Counted from the first letter of the stretch, positions 26,072 through 37,812 are shown. The stretch: 64,000 nt of DNA from Pristionchus mayeri (GCA_036245805.1 BTRK01000001.1:7192001-7256000), one strand, 5' to 3'. Notes: generated by a model not told the origin, from the letters alone. A program made the numbers and translations.

Positions 26072-28650
26072 CAGGACGCTCGGCCCACGGGAGAAGCAGA
26101 CGGAGATGGAGCTCGCCCTCGACAAGATCAAGTGGGACGTGGTTGCAGTGCAGGAAGCAAGGATTGTGGGTTGTGCCTCGTTCAATCTTACATCATCAGG
26201 CACTGTAATCTCGGACTCGGGCGGGCCCACTGCTTCCCATGGCGTGGCTTTTTTTCTTCGACCGCAACTAGCGCGCGGAGCAGTGTTCAATGGCCTCTCC
26301 CCTCGTCTAGCCACTCTGCTCGATCTACGGCTTTTCCTGGTCTGCGCGTATCCCCCCACGTCATCCTACGATGACGATGAGTATGAAGACTTCCTAGACC
26401 AGGCTGAGACCGCCCTGCAGAGTGCCTCAAGAGGTCATATGCCAGTTCTGGTCGGTAATTTCAACTGTCGAGTGGCGAGGGAACCTGGCAATGAAAGATT
26501 TGTCGGCAACTTCGCCTCTCCCACACCGAACTCACGCGGACGCTGCTTCACTGAGCTCTGCGTGAGGAACAGACTGCGCATAATGAACACGTTCCCCAAG
26601 AGAAGGCACGGTCGAATCTGGACCTGGCGATCCCCCAACGGCTCCGCATTCCACCAAATTGACTACGTTGCTGCGCCCATCACAGCGAGGGTAGTGGAGT
26701 CGTTGGTCGGTTTGAGTTTGACTCCGACCATCGCTTTGTCCGGATCTGCCTCACCCTCCCTGGCAAGGCGAGGCAGAAAAGATGCACGGAGCGGCTAGAT
26801 TTTGATCGATCCGCTTTTACTGTCAACGCATCCCTTCTCGCGTCACTGCCCCTTGCCCGCCCCAGTTCTGCCGCCGATGCCTATACTACGGTAAAGGCTT
26901 TCACGGAGATCGCGGCAACGAACTGTTGGAGGAAGCGCCAATCCCCTTCCAAGCACGGTAAGCAGCAACCATGGGAAGGAGCATCGTGAAGAGCATGCTG
27001 ATCCTGCAAACCTCAAAGAAGCGCCTTCTAGTTCCAGACCCTGTAACTGGTGCGCTCTCTCAAGCAGCCACCAAGACAGTGGTCCAGAGCTTCTTTGAGG
27101 TTCTCTACACCCCTGCAGTTCAGTTTCCACTCTAAGTCCCTCCTCAGCCTCTGGATCCCCTTCCTCCCTTCCTACCCGATGAGGTCAGCGAAGCGATGTC
27201 TCTACACAAGTGTGGTCACTCACCCGGGTCGGATGGCATTCTCCCTGACATGCTATACCACTCGCGACACCACCTTGCCCCCGTTATCGCTGATCTACTC
27301 ACCTACCTGGTAGATGGAGAGGCTGTTCCAAGTGACCTGACCGAAGCAATTCTCACTCTTCTGCACAAGAAAGGAGACCCTACCAACATTGGGAACTTCC
27401 GTCCCATCTCCCTCCTCACATTTTCCCTGAAGACAATGGCCAAAGCCATCCTTCAGAGACTCGAAACTGTGCTTGAAGAAACAGAGTCCTCGACCCAAAC
27501 CGGCTTCCGGCGCGGCTACAGTACTCTCGACAACCTGCATGCCATCAAGCAGGTCGCTGAAAGAACCTCCGAGTACAGTATCCCAATCTACTTGGCGTTG
27601 GTCGACTTCAAGAAGGCGTTCGACTGTGTGGAGTGGAATGCCTGCTGGCAAGCCCTCTTCTCGTTCGGAGCCCATCCCTCCCTCGTCCACATGTTGCGCC
27701 GTCTCTACGAGTCCTCCTCTACACTCATTCGAGTTAATGAGGAGCTCGTTCCTGTGACTGTGCGTCGAGGAGTCCGCCAAGGGGATACCCTCTCCCCTCG
27801 TCTCTTCAACGCAGTGCTACGATCAGCCATGGACAACATTGACTGGGAGTCAGATGGAATTAGAATCGACGGAAGGAACCTTTGCCACTTGGAGTATGCC
27901 GATGACGTGGCTCTCGTTGCCAAATCTCGACCCGAGCTGGAACGAATGCTGAAGAAGCTGATGGACGCGTGCAGCCGAGTTGGTCTCGAAGTGAATGCAA
28001 GCAAGACCAACCTCCTCACCTCCTGCACCTCTACCCGCAATCCAATAATCATCGGCAATCTGCGATTCGAATTCGTCGATAGCGCCACCTATCTCGGAGG
28101 AAGAATAGCTCTTCCCTTGGATCATTCCGACGAAATAGAACACCGGATTCGATTAGGGTGGCTGGCCTGGAGTAAGCTCTCGCACCTCCTATCTTCTCGA
28201 ATTCTGTCCATCAAGATCAGGAGGAGAGTCTTCGAGAGCTGCATCACGGCTACAGTTCTCTATGGGTGTGAAGTATGGGCTCTGAGATCTAGCGAGAAGG
28301 AGAGGCTGAGAGTCACCCAGAGGAAGATGGAAAGAAAGATGCTTGGAGTCACGCTGAGGGACAGATGGAGGAATGACCGCGTGAGAGGGATTACCAAGCT
28401 GAGAGACTGGAATGAGGAAGGATTGAAACGAAAAGCGCGCTGGGCCCTCAAGATCAGAAGAATGGGAGTGGAACAGTGGAGCCGTGCGACAACTGTCTGG
28501 ACTCCATTAAATAGGACTCGTCCCCCCGGAAAGCCTCGCGCGCGATGGAGAGACGACCTATCCCGAGCTATTGGCAGCCATTGGTGGAGTGCAACTTATG
28601 AAGACTACCGACCTATCATCTTCTGAGCGTCTATTGCCTAATAAGATAAA
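26072..28650 (+). mobile_element. RTE-clade non-LTR retrotransposon, nearly full ORF2
   Basis: 26072-26740 encodes an APE endonuclease beginning RTLGPREKQTEMELALDKIK, with DVVAVQEAR (catalytic Glu) and VGNFNCRV (DxN-type site, here with G-N-F-N). A frameshift near 26700 leads to FDSDHRFVRICLTLPGK (SDH motif). Stops or frameshifts also lie around 26960-27195. 27196-28626 is an open RT frame with NFRPISLL, TGFRRGYSTLDNLHAIKQV, ALVDFKKAFDCVEW, RRGVRQGDTLSPRLFNAVL and LEYADDVALVA (the YADD box). It ends with an RTE-type C-terminal domain (TVLYGCEVWALRSSEKERL, KMLGVTLRDRWRN). The 3' end is GATAAATTGATTGATTTATTG, a typical RTE short-repeat tail. An 11-bp ACCAATCGATT occurs on both sides. Confidence 0.92.
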
Positions 28651-28829
28651 TTGATTGATTTATTGACCAATCGATTTTGGACCATGACCCTCCCCTGCCC
28701 TATATGTCCCTGCGGAGAGCGCCCCTCAAAACAGGGGCGCTCTCCGCAAAAATGAATATGGGTCCATGGTCTGAAAAGACCTCGTCGCCAGTGTTGTGCA
28801 ACTATGGTTATTACCTTATTTCTATCCCG

Positions 28830-30431
28830 TTATCGATTAATTCGACAAGCGCTTGGTGGGTGCCTACTGATTCCATTCGATACGAAACTCCGTCTGAGAT
28901 TGCAGATTATTCGGTATAGTGCGGCAGGTGTACCTATTCCATCCAATCCCTTGTGTAATACGGCCGACGCGATTGCAAGTTTCGTATGACAATCGATGAC
29001 ATAGTCGCTGTAAAAAATTAAACCACTCATGCCACTGCTACTTCTGCTTACCGGGGTTGGAGTCCCAGTTATAAATGCCGCAATGGGGAGAGAATGATTG
29101 AATGAGTAACCTTGTCCCCTCCCTTTTCCGACTTTCTTTTGGGTTTCAATGGTCACCACTGCATTACACCCGTGGTTGAGACAGTGATATGTGACCGCCC
29201 TTGCACTTCTCTCTTTCCTCATATCGATCAGGCTCTGGTCAAGTACCGTCCCGCCCTCTTCACACCGCTTTAGCAGCCTCTTCAAGCAATCATCTTCTAT
29301 TACTGCGTATCGACCCAACTCTTCTACACCCTCTTCTTTCTCCTCCTCCATTTCCTCATCCTCTTCCCCTTGGTTCGAATCTTGAGAATATCGATATTCC
29401 GAGTGCTATAACTAGTGACTGGAAAATTTACCCCGAAATGGCTCATCTCTGATTGGATTGTAGTCATTGTTGCAGTAGAACGATCACTTCTGAACCTCTT
29501 CGGAGTAACCTCATCCATTTGATTCCAGGATCCAACTTCGTCGAGATCGCCGTCGACTTCGAGAGGGCGATGGAGCCACACCGGCACCTTTTGATTTTTA
29601 GATTTCATCAATTGTTTAGTATCATTAATGCATGCTTAGTTTTCCCAGTATTTATTGTTCAAGGTTTTCATGATTGCATTTATGTAAAATGTTCTCATTG
29701 ATTGTCTCTTTGAATTCTGAATAATATACTTTCCACTTATCTCTGTGCGAGATACAATTGGAGAAAATGATCGGGAGCGACGACTCGAACCTAGCACTGT
29801 CTGGAACGAGAATCTACTCCATTAGCAGTCGCTTTAGTACGCCTAATTGAGGATTGTAGGTCGATGATTCTACGGTATCATGATCAATAAATAGGTCGAT
29901 GATGTCTGACTTATGGTTTTACCGCTGTAGATCGTAGATATGCATCTCTTATTGATGTTCTTTCAGATATTTTAGTTAGGCCGCAGCTGAACTTACTTGA
30001 AGTCCTGGGAGTTGGCGGTTTGCTGGTTGTTTTGCATCGAAGTAGGATGGCGGAACAAGATCGGCAGGTCGAGTAGTGCGCAACGGTACAGTTGGGATGG
30101 GTACGGGGCGAGCAACGACAATTCGGTGCTGAAGCAATGCGCAAGCGTATTCGTCTCTCGTGCAAAAGCGGTTCATGAATGAATATATCTAATTGATAGA
30201 ACTCACGTCCGTGGGCAGTTCGTCGGAGGCTGATGAAAAGTGTCTCATACACCACCTAAGCTCTTTCACAGAAGAGTGTTTATCCATTAGACGTGCAGTT
30301 CCCTGTTCATCTAATCCCTGCCACAGTAGCCGCTCTCTTTGAAGCAACGGTCTAGACCGTGGAGGAAAGTTCTTTGTATGCGCCGTCTCCTCCCCACAGA
30401 GAAAGCACGTTTTCCTCCTAACGCTCGCCAT
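28830..30431 (-). pseudogene. THAP/DDE transposase-like gene, 5' part
   Basis: The ATG at 30431 opens a 75-codon exon (30431-30207) that is a THAP zinc finger: C-x2-C (CFLC), FPPRSRPLLQRERLLW, then C-x2-H-F (CMRHF), matching the C2CH spacing. After the GTGAGT donor, exons downstream are less clear: FMNRFCTRDEYACALLQHRI around 30170-29995 and PTIP-rich sequence, then 29409-28985 with an acidic EEDEEMEEEKEEGVEE run. That run is followed by a Cys/His segment (YHCLNHGCNAVV ... FNH) resembling a FLYWCH-type finger. Coding continues toward 28830 (DYVIDCHTKLAIASAVLHK) and is cut by the CATAG element at 28806. The DWWH and ESFHS motifs appear on the far side, at 23860-23210. Whether it was an active transposon or a domesticated gene cannot be told. 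Confidence 0.6.
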
Positions 30432-31594
30432 GCTGAATTGTTTCTCAACGAGTATATTCAAACGAAAATGACAAAACAGTAAAATGAAAGACAAAAACAA
30501 AACACAAAAAGATCGATTGCACCTAGGGACCACCAAACCGGAAAGTTTAATTTAAAGTCCGGGAAAAGGTCAAATTTTTGTTGGTAAACCTCGCTCTCGC
30601 CGCTCATTTAAATTTGGTTTGAATTTTTGTTTTTTCTGGTTAGCATGCGCATTTTTAGCTGCCCCTCTTCGTTTTTGGAAGGTATAAATGAATCTCGAAA
30701 ACATGAATAATGCCAAAATTGTTAAAGCATCGTACGTGTCCAAAATTTGAACTCAGTTCCTGAAATCAGACAAACTTAGTTTAAATTAGCTGACGAATGA
30801 TTGTTGGCCTGCCCCTCCGAGTTTTTATTATCGTTGTATTTTTCAGATCAGTGGAACTTTTTCCTTAAGAAACTAGTAAAATCGTACGTGTCCAAACTTG
30901 GCAAATCGAGTTTAAAATTTTGTACATATTTGAAGGTATACGGTAACTATATTATGAGGAAATGCATAAATTATTACGTTAATAATCATCTATTGGTTCG
31001 AATGGACTGATCTTTGATATTTCATATCTGGATTACTTCGATGCACACTTTTTAACTATAAAACATGCTCCAAATCGAAAATAATGATAGCCGTATCCAA
31101 TAGTTGACCCAGCGAACAGGGACACACGCGTGAAATTCAGGCGTCGCGGCTGCAAGCACACCACGAAAGACGGGTCAACAAAGACTGCTTCAAACGCTTT
31201 TAATTTGCGTTTTTATAGAAATCTGTACGTATTTGCGGAATTCCACATCTCCGAGTACCCCAAAGACAACAGAAAAGTATTATATAGAAGAATCCTAAAA
31301 TTTACGTGGTGCCCCCTAGATTGCACCCACAGTACAGTACTAGAATCGTGGTGCGCTCAACGCGTGCAAATTTCTCGTCTGTATTTTCGACCCGGGTTTT
31401 ATTCCCGGCCCCGGTCTTGAACTTTGAAGTTCATTCTTCGCTTAATTATTAATTTTTATTTTTTGGCAAGGATGATCGGAAAGGTGATAAATTTCATCTG
31501 AGCTGCAATGTTCTAAGAGTGCCAGGTCCCTTTAATGAGTGCAGTAGCACTGTACAATATTTTCATTTTCTTTTTTCGTTATTTTTTTTTAAAG
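30432..31594. other. No recognisable gene
   Basis: The sequence is AT-rich. An ORF at 31130-31420 has no recognised domain. The segments around 30620-30660 and 30805-30850 repeat the phrase CTGCCCCTC..CG.TTTTT, which is probably an old duplication. Confidence 0.3.
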
Positions 31595-32560
31595 GTTTCT
31601 TCAATGTTCGCCGAGTTGAGGCAGAAGTTGCAGAATGACGACTCGATCTCCCTGGCACCAATGGATACACTGCAGGTAGGACTAGTTTTCTTTAAACCTC
31701 ATTCAAGCCCCTCGGCAAATTGGCTTGTTTGAGGTTAAAGTAAGAGTTCACTGTTTTAAGCAGATCTGAGAACTAGTCCACTAGTCCGGGCTGTGAAGCA
31801 GGGATTTGTGACGCTCACTCTCTGACCTTCTCGCCTTGCTTTTTTCCTTGAATTGCAAGGACCAAAGAGGCAATGAGAATAATACGCAAGCAAATTCCAG
31901 TTCTTAGTCATTTTGTTTAAATTGTATAAAGAATTGAACTGGAAAACAAGTAGAAATTCATGTTTACTAATTGAGGGCAAGGTGGTGAATCTGCTCACTG
32001 AGGAGCGACTGAAGAACCAACGGTAAGCGAGAAATATTTGGTACTTATTACAAGGGATAATTCATACAAGGATCATTTGAACTTTTCCAACTATATTTTC
32101 TCATTTGAAAAGGGTGGTACATTTTTATTGAGTCATCGCTGTATGCTGATTCCTTGGAAAGTTTCGTCTATGATTTGTTATCATTTTGATCTTTGATTTC
32201 TCTCTCTTTTTAGTTTGGAGTGCACGTTGAACCAGATCATCGAGACACTGTACAATGGTAACTCGAGCGCACTCAAGGATGAACTGCAGGTGAGGGAGAG
32301 TAAGGAGAGAAAGAAATAGAGATGGACTGTTTGTATAGAATCAAAATTCTCAATCTTCGCTTACACGCGAAAGCTTATGCTAAATGTGTTAGATTTTATA
32401 TATATTTTTGGAAATTCAGGAATGACAGATGAGCAAAACGATTTCTTTGGTTTCTTAGTTGATCATCTCTCGCATCGACTCTAAAAATAAGGATAATCTC
32501 AAGAAAATCGTGGAAAATCCCGAGTTGAGAGTCAAAAGAGGAGTGCAAACTCTTCATTAT
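31595..32560 (+). CDS. Unrecognised coiled-coil protein gene, internal exons
   Basis: Four exons with canonical splice sites join in frame: 31595-31675, 31976-32022, 32214-32289 and 32459-32560. They encode FAELRQKLQNDDSISLAPMD, GKVVNLLTEERLKNQR, LECTLNQIIETLYNGNSSAL and IDSKNKDNLKKIVENPELRV, about 100 residues rich in Leu/Lys/Glu/Asn. No start or stop is obvious. The donor after LHY at 32560 points into the left arm of the 32591-33645 inverted repeat, where the next phase-0 exon would hit a TGA after two codons. The exons at 21300-21747 may be its beginning. I do not recognise the family. Confidence 0.55.
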
Positions 32561-32590
32561 GTGAGTGTCGAACTATAACAGAGTCTTTGA

Positions 32591-33645
32591 AATTTCGTTC
32601 CGATTTCTTTTTTTGTTCCGATTTCTCGCCAGTATATTGTCATCGCGTAATACGTGCTAGTATTGTGTGTTACACGCTGGAATCTCAATTGTGATAATTG
32701 CAGATTGGATGACCGAGAAGAAAAAAAATTACTCAATCAGAAATCAACCAACTTCTCGAGCTGGACAACAACGTCTAGTCAATGGAAATCGAAGGGAACG
32801 AGGCGAACGGAGCTGTTCCGGTGAATGGAAATCCAATGGAATAAAAGAAACAGAAGGAAAAGGTAACTGGGGAGAGAATGGCGACCAGACGAACCACAGA
32901 GCAGGAGAGGAAAAATGGGTTGAGCCTGAACGAGAGAATCACGGAGGAATTTCGAAATATTTCGAAAATCATTACAGACTTTCGAGAGAGAGTGAAAAGG
33001 ATCACTGCGTTGAAATCACAGGGTGATCAGAGGGGGGTAAATGAGTTGTTCAAGAAAGCGAAAGATGAGGCGGACAAAGTGTGCGAAGTGATTTTCGATG
33101 TGATATCCAAGGCAGAAAGTGGAGGTGATTCGGCAACGAGAAAGAAAGTATTCTTGGAGCAAGTAGGCGTAGCGTCCTTGGATCTCGTTGAGGAAATGAT
33201 TACACTGAATAACGGCACGAGCGAGGAGTTCGAAGGAATGGTCAATGCGATCAAAGTGGTGGAGAGAGTTGAGGGAGTCGAAATTCCTCCGTGTTTCTCT
33301 CGTTCAGGCTCAACCCATTTTTCCTCTCCTGCTCTGTGGTTCGTCTGGTCGCCATTCTCTCCCCAGTGACCTATTCATTCTGTTCCTTTTATTCCATTGG
33401 ATTTCCATTCACCGGAGCAGCTCCGTTCGCCTCGTTGCCTTCGATTTCCATTGACTAGCCGTTGTTGTCCAGCTCGAGAAGTTGGTTGATTTCCGATTGA
33501 GTAAATTTTTTTTTCTTCTCGGTCATCCAATCTGCAATTATCACAATTGAGATTCCAGCGTGTACCACACAACACTAGTACGTATTACGCGATGACAATA
33601 TACTGGCGAGAAATCGGAACACGCGAACTGTGACGAAATTTCACT
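32591..33645. repeat. Large inverted repeat (arms about 330 bp) with coding spacer
   Basis: The left arm (about 32614-32935, plus an outlying GAAATTTCG at 32591) and the right arm (about 33293-33645) are reverse complements at high identity. They share CGCCAGTATATTGTCATCGCG, ATCAACCAACTTCTCGAGCT and GCGACCAGACGAACCACAGA. The roughly 357-bp spacer is unique and open. A transcript would form a long hairpin. No target duplication is evident, so this may be either a foldback transposon or an inverted duplication. Confidence 0.85.
32878..33292 (+). CDS. Unrecognised Lys/Glu-rich ORF in the inverted-repeat spacer
   Basis: The frame starts MATRRTTEQERKNGLSLNER inside the left arm and runs through the spacer with EEFRNISKIITDFRERVKR, KAKDEADKVCEVIFDVISKA and ASLDLVEEMITLNNGTSEEF. 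It enters the right arm at IPP, after which it is antisense of the left arm. The heptad-like Leu/Ile/Val spacing and charge suggest a helical, coiled-coil protein. The open frame over the unique 357 bp and codon use like nearby exons suggest real coding history. No family is recognised. It may be an exon of the 31.6-kb gene. Confidence 0.4.
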
Positions 33646-34125
33646 CTCTCCTTGCTTCCTTCCAATTTGTTCTCAGAACACGGTGACGAAATTCGACTCT
33701 CCTTGCTTCCTTGGGTGACAAATTCGTCCCCTCACACTGCACTTACCCTCAGCACGCCAACCGGCAGCACCCCACTCTCAATGTGACTTTTCAAAGGATG
33801 CCTGCCCTGTTGTGTGTGAGAACGACGTGCAAGTGTGTGTGAATGAACAAACTTTACTTCCAGTTGCTCCTAATAATTGAAGGAAAAACGAACAAAATCT
33901 AGCCGAAAACGACCAGAGACTGATAAAACAACGGGAGAAACGCGCAAAATAGGCGCACCACGATTGGCAAAAGTAGATGCTAAACATAGGAAACGGTATT
34001 ACTAGGAACCTGCGAAACGATAAATTAGCTAACGAAAACTGAGTTTTTAATTTAATTGAAATTACATATTATATTTACGATAGTTGACTATTTCTAGAAA
34101 TGGGGGAAGGGATGGCATAGTGCTA

Positions 34126-34310
34126 ATTGCCTCTTTATATTCTCTTCTTGTATCCAGAAGCCTCCTGAGAGTCTCGTCCTCGAGGCTCAAATGCCCTCTT
34201 TTTTGCTTTCTCCCTGTCCCAGCAGGTAGTCTCCGAGTGGCCTCTGCGATGGCAAATGCTGCACACCGGGACAATCTTCTTCTTCTGTGCTTCCACTGCA
34301 GTAGTATTAT
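34126..34310 (-). pseudogene. CCHC zinc-knuckle fragment
   Basis: On the minus strand one frame reads KKKIVPVCSICHRRGHSETTC..., a CX2CX4HX4C zinc knuckle. It is followed by WDREKAKKRAFEPRGR and a stop near 34126. Such knuckles are found in gag-like proteins of retroelements and in nucleic-acid-binding host proteins. No further domain is visible nearby. Confidence 0.5.
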
Positions 34311-36959
34311 TATACCTCTGCGATACGTTTTCGTATCGTTATTCTATCTTTTTTTCGATTTTCTCAAATTTGGCTCAATTTTTCAACCCGGGAAAAAATA
34401 TATACCTTAGCTAACATAATACGTATTATTTTCAGACTACAACAGATGCACATTGGCCCGCTGAGGTTTAGACATTATTCTCATAAAAAATCCTACATTA
34501 ATTTTGACCTACCTTCCATAACAGACTTACAGTAACCTGGACATTACCGTAAGATGAGAGCACGCGAAGCACAACAACACACGGGAGAAACGCACACTAA
34601 ACTGATGATTTCCTGCATTCCTTTTCATTAAGAAGGGGGCGTTTCCCTCCAGTCCAGCACAATATTTTCGGGGGCAGACATGACTCATAAACATAGGGAA
34701 AATGAATCACATCCGTAATGATAACCTTCATTGCGAAAATGAAGAGAAGAGCATGTTTGGAAAATATAACGTGTAAACAACAGACAATATATCCAAAATG
34801 GACTATAAAATCCAATCAATTTCAATTCAAAATATTCATTATGAATATTTTTTATCATCGTTGTACTTTATATAATGACCGTTTATATAATGGTTAGTAC
34901 CAACCGATCCCGTCCATCTCCACTTTACGGACGCCGCGTAAACGGCCGTACGTGCCCGATAAGTAGAAATTCCTCCTTTATCGTGCCTCCTGTTGCTTCC
35001 TTCTCCTCCTTTGATGCGCGAAAGTGATCAGTTTCCCCGCTCCGAAGTACCTGAAAGGTTGCGCCCCTACCTCAGACTACCACATTCCTCCGATGGATCG
35101 ATAATAACATCGAAACTCGCTGCTACCACTTGATGAACGCGTACTCTGAGGTGTATAGGGACGCAGATTAGCAGCAATAAGTTTATCTTACGATAACAAC
35201 AAGATAACTGTGAGGCAAATAAAATGGTGGTTAGGAGGTAGTTCCGGACTGGTGCCGGAGGATCCAATTAGCTCCCGAAGCGACCTTATATACCCCCGAG
35301 TGGGCGGAGCTTGCCGTTGATGGACGGAAACTGCAATGTTACGTAATCACTTCTCTAATTCTCTTCAGTTAGCATGTTCCCTAGTCCCAGTCTATCCAGG
35401 GTGAATCACCCGGGTTATTAATAGCATCATGACTAATGGATTGCGTGGGCGCTGCGTTGCGGCAGCGTTGCGAAAACGTAACCATAATTATCAGTATTAT
35501 CACGTGAGCCTAGTTCCCGGGTCGGGCGCTATGAATCATGCCATTTGATGGCTACGTATTTCCCGGAACTACCGTATACATATGCTGACTCATACCTAGC
35601 TAGCACGTCGTTCTAAATTCGATCTTTACGATCTTCCATGACTCGGATACTCCCTCACAAAAGGAGGAGTAAACTCAAATTTCAATTTTTGAAGATATCA
35701 TATGCACTGCCTAGAGCCACAACGATAAGAAGCTCCAAAATTTTCAAATTCCATTCCGAACATTAGCTAGTTGGCTGGGAGCCACATCAGGGAAAGCTCA
35801 GGGAAGGGGGCGAGATAGTACACGACATGAAGAGAGTGCGTCTCTAGGTGAAACATATTCCAACCGGGCGCGCGTTCGCATTTACTCCTCCTTTAAATAG
35901 TGATGATGAAATAGTGAAAAATGTGCGTTTTTTTGTCCTTGTTTTGAAAATTTATAAATTTATTTCCTTTTAAGGTGCAACACTCTGTTTTATTATTACT
36001 TAGAGGCAGCAATCATACTTTCAATTGAGCCATTAAAATTGAAGCTTCCTGCATTACCCGCAGGAAAACAGCAAAACTTGTCATTTTAGCTTTGCCGAGT
36101 GAAGATCATTTTCAGATTTTTTTTAAAATTTTCACAGTTGCTTGCCAATCAATCGCCCTCATTTTACAATGTAAATTGGTTTTGAATTATTAATTGGAGT
36201 TTGGAACCTTTGTTTGTATCAAAATCGATGACAATTTTACAAACACGCTGAAAATCGCGATTTTCGCAATAAAGATACAGCGCGATTTTGGAAGGCCGGG
36301 ATAGTGTCCAGTAAGTTACTTGGCAACTACAAAGTAACTATGCATTATCACATGAGTTATGTCTCTTCATAGGAAAGAATTTCACGTTTGGCAATTTTTG
36401 ATACACAACTTCGGAATTGCACCATTGTAATCTTTAAAATTCCTTATATATATACCAAGGAAAGTGAAGAGCACCGAGTACCCAACTCAATGCTATGTAC
36501 TATTAGCCAGTAAGATTCGTCGCTTCAAACAAAAATTTTTCAAAAATATATACGAACTTATGGGACACCCCTATATTTGTGTACCATACAAAAAGTTTCC
36601 ATGATCTCAAAAATGAAGAATGAATACCGTATCCATGTCATGAATACCGCATCCACGCATGATGTTTACCTTCTGATCACTCCAAACCATGAGTCGATAT
36701 CTCGTACTAGGAGAAAATTATGGCAGAACCAATTTTGTGCAATATAATGTGCGGCACTGTAATTGGCATTATGCCAACAAATGCGCGTGCATCTGCCAAC
36801 GGGCGCATTCTCGCACCTCCTCTTTCTCACTCCTTCTCTCACCAAATCAGCGTCCTTGATCGATTCATATGCGTCGCTATCGCGTCAAATCCGCCTCAAT
36901 GACCATTCAACGAGGCAAAGCAGCTTGTTTGACAAATAATCTAATTTTTTCAAACAAAT
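34311..36959. other. No recognisable gene
   Basis: Several short ORFs lack domain or splice support. CG-rich segments at 34900-35100 and 35280-35560 stand out from the AT-rich surroundings but hold no recognised gene. A repeat-like CATACCAAGGAAAG area near 36450 is not interpretable by eye. Confidence 0.3.
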
Positions 36960-37190
36960 TTGTCGTTTACATATTTTGATAATATTATTACTGTTTATTG
37001 TCAATGCATTGCTTCAGGCGCTCTTACAATTAGTGCCATGACTTTCTCTGAAAAGCTCGTTTAGTTCACAACCCTCATCCCACTCCTTTGTTGCCTAGTT
37101 GTGACATCGTATCTCATGTTTTTTTCGTTGCTTACGTTTCATAATCTATTTGCTTGCACCCGATAACATAAATTATTATTATTATTAATT
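36960..37190 (+). mobile_element. LINE 3' UTR fragment with ATT tail
   Basis: The segment ends GATAACATAAATTATTATTATT plus ATT repeats, very like the tail of the LINE at 17870-18375 (GATAAAGAAATATTATT). It is inferred to be the last bases of a similar 5'-truncated LINE. No coding part remains. Confidence 0.45.
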
Positions 37191-37566
37191 GAGATTCACG
37201 ACTTGCATCCTCAATTTCATGGACATCAACCCTGCTGTGGAAATGCGAGTATCTAAAATTAGAAAAATTCGTGTTAATTCATATGTGAGTTCTTCTTCTT
37301 ATCCCAAGCTACATGGCCGCGAGGGTAGATTGGAGTTTTTGAACGAGACGTAGCGCGATCGAAAGAGGATCAAATTCTAAGAACGTTGTTTGAGGAAATT
37401 CTGAGAAAAAGTCGACATCATTTTGATATTTTCGGAATCTAAAAGCCGGTTCTAGAAAAAAACGGAAAACGCCAAACGTATTCTCGTTTACGATATACTT
37501 TCATATATATCACGGGAATATTGTGCAAACGTTCTGCTCCTAGTTCCGCAGAGGGTCCGTTTTCAC

Positions 37567-37812
37567 TCAATCTCTCAGACTCGTGATATATTTTACTCTT
37601 CTAACGAGAAAATCAAGCAGGTCTTTGGACTGGGCATTTTTTTGCATTTTTTGCTTTATGATTTTGACTTCCCTGGACACATCAAAGACCCACCTGGAAT
37701 AGTCTTCACGACCATTCCTCTTCGAGTTGCACCGGACGCTCACCCACGTTCCACTTTGACGATCACTTATAATCTTACTAGTCCGGTTGCCCCCGCCATC
37801 GCCGGGGGCCAC
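37567..37812 (-). CDS. Short unrecognised ORF
   Basis: The minus-strand frame encodes VRCNSKRNGREDYSRWVFDV, then REVKIIKQKMQKNAQSKDLL and FLVRRVKYITSLRD with a stop. The composition is protein-like (basic, helical C-terminus), suggesting the terminal exon of a small gene, but no upstream exon or domain is recognised. Confidence 0.3.
   Translation of the reverse strand: MAPGDGGGNRTSKIISDRQSGTWVSVRCNSKRNGREDYSRWVFDVSREVKIIKQKMQKNAQSKDLLDFLVRRVKYITSLRD

Larger units (their letters stand above)
23941..28806. mobile_element. CATAG-family foldback transposon, host of a nested insertion cluster
   Basis: The element is bounded by a perfect 8-bp duplication GTTATTAC (23933-23940 and 28807-28814). 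Its ends are CATAGTGCCCACGCCGGCAG and, in reverse, CATAGTTGCACAACACTGGC. Inside each end lies a hairpin of GGAGAGCGCC.CTGTTTTGAG type. The element's own arms resemble the 777-bp relative at 56551-57327, including the GGTAGGTCAAGACTAGGTAC block. The extra 4 kb comes from three later insertions: an inverted-repeat MITE (24209-24583), a minus-strand LINE (about 24930-25965) and a U6-RTE chimera (26035-28650). Confidence 0.85.

Noticed and set aside
27295..27780. 161-codon minus-strand ORF
   Set aside because: It is the antisense shadow of the RTE reverse transcriptase frame.
29776..29833. tRNA-like sequence on the minus strand with a GGTTCGAGTC B-box
   Set aside because: The acceptor stem is imperfect, the length is only 58 nt and no anticodon arm can be drawn, so it is at most a remnant.
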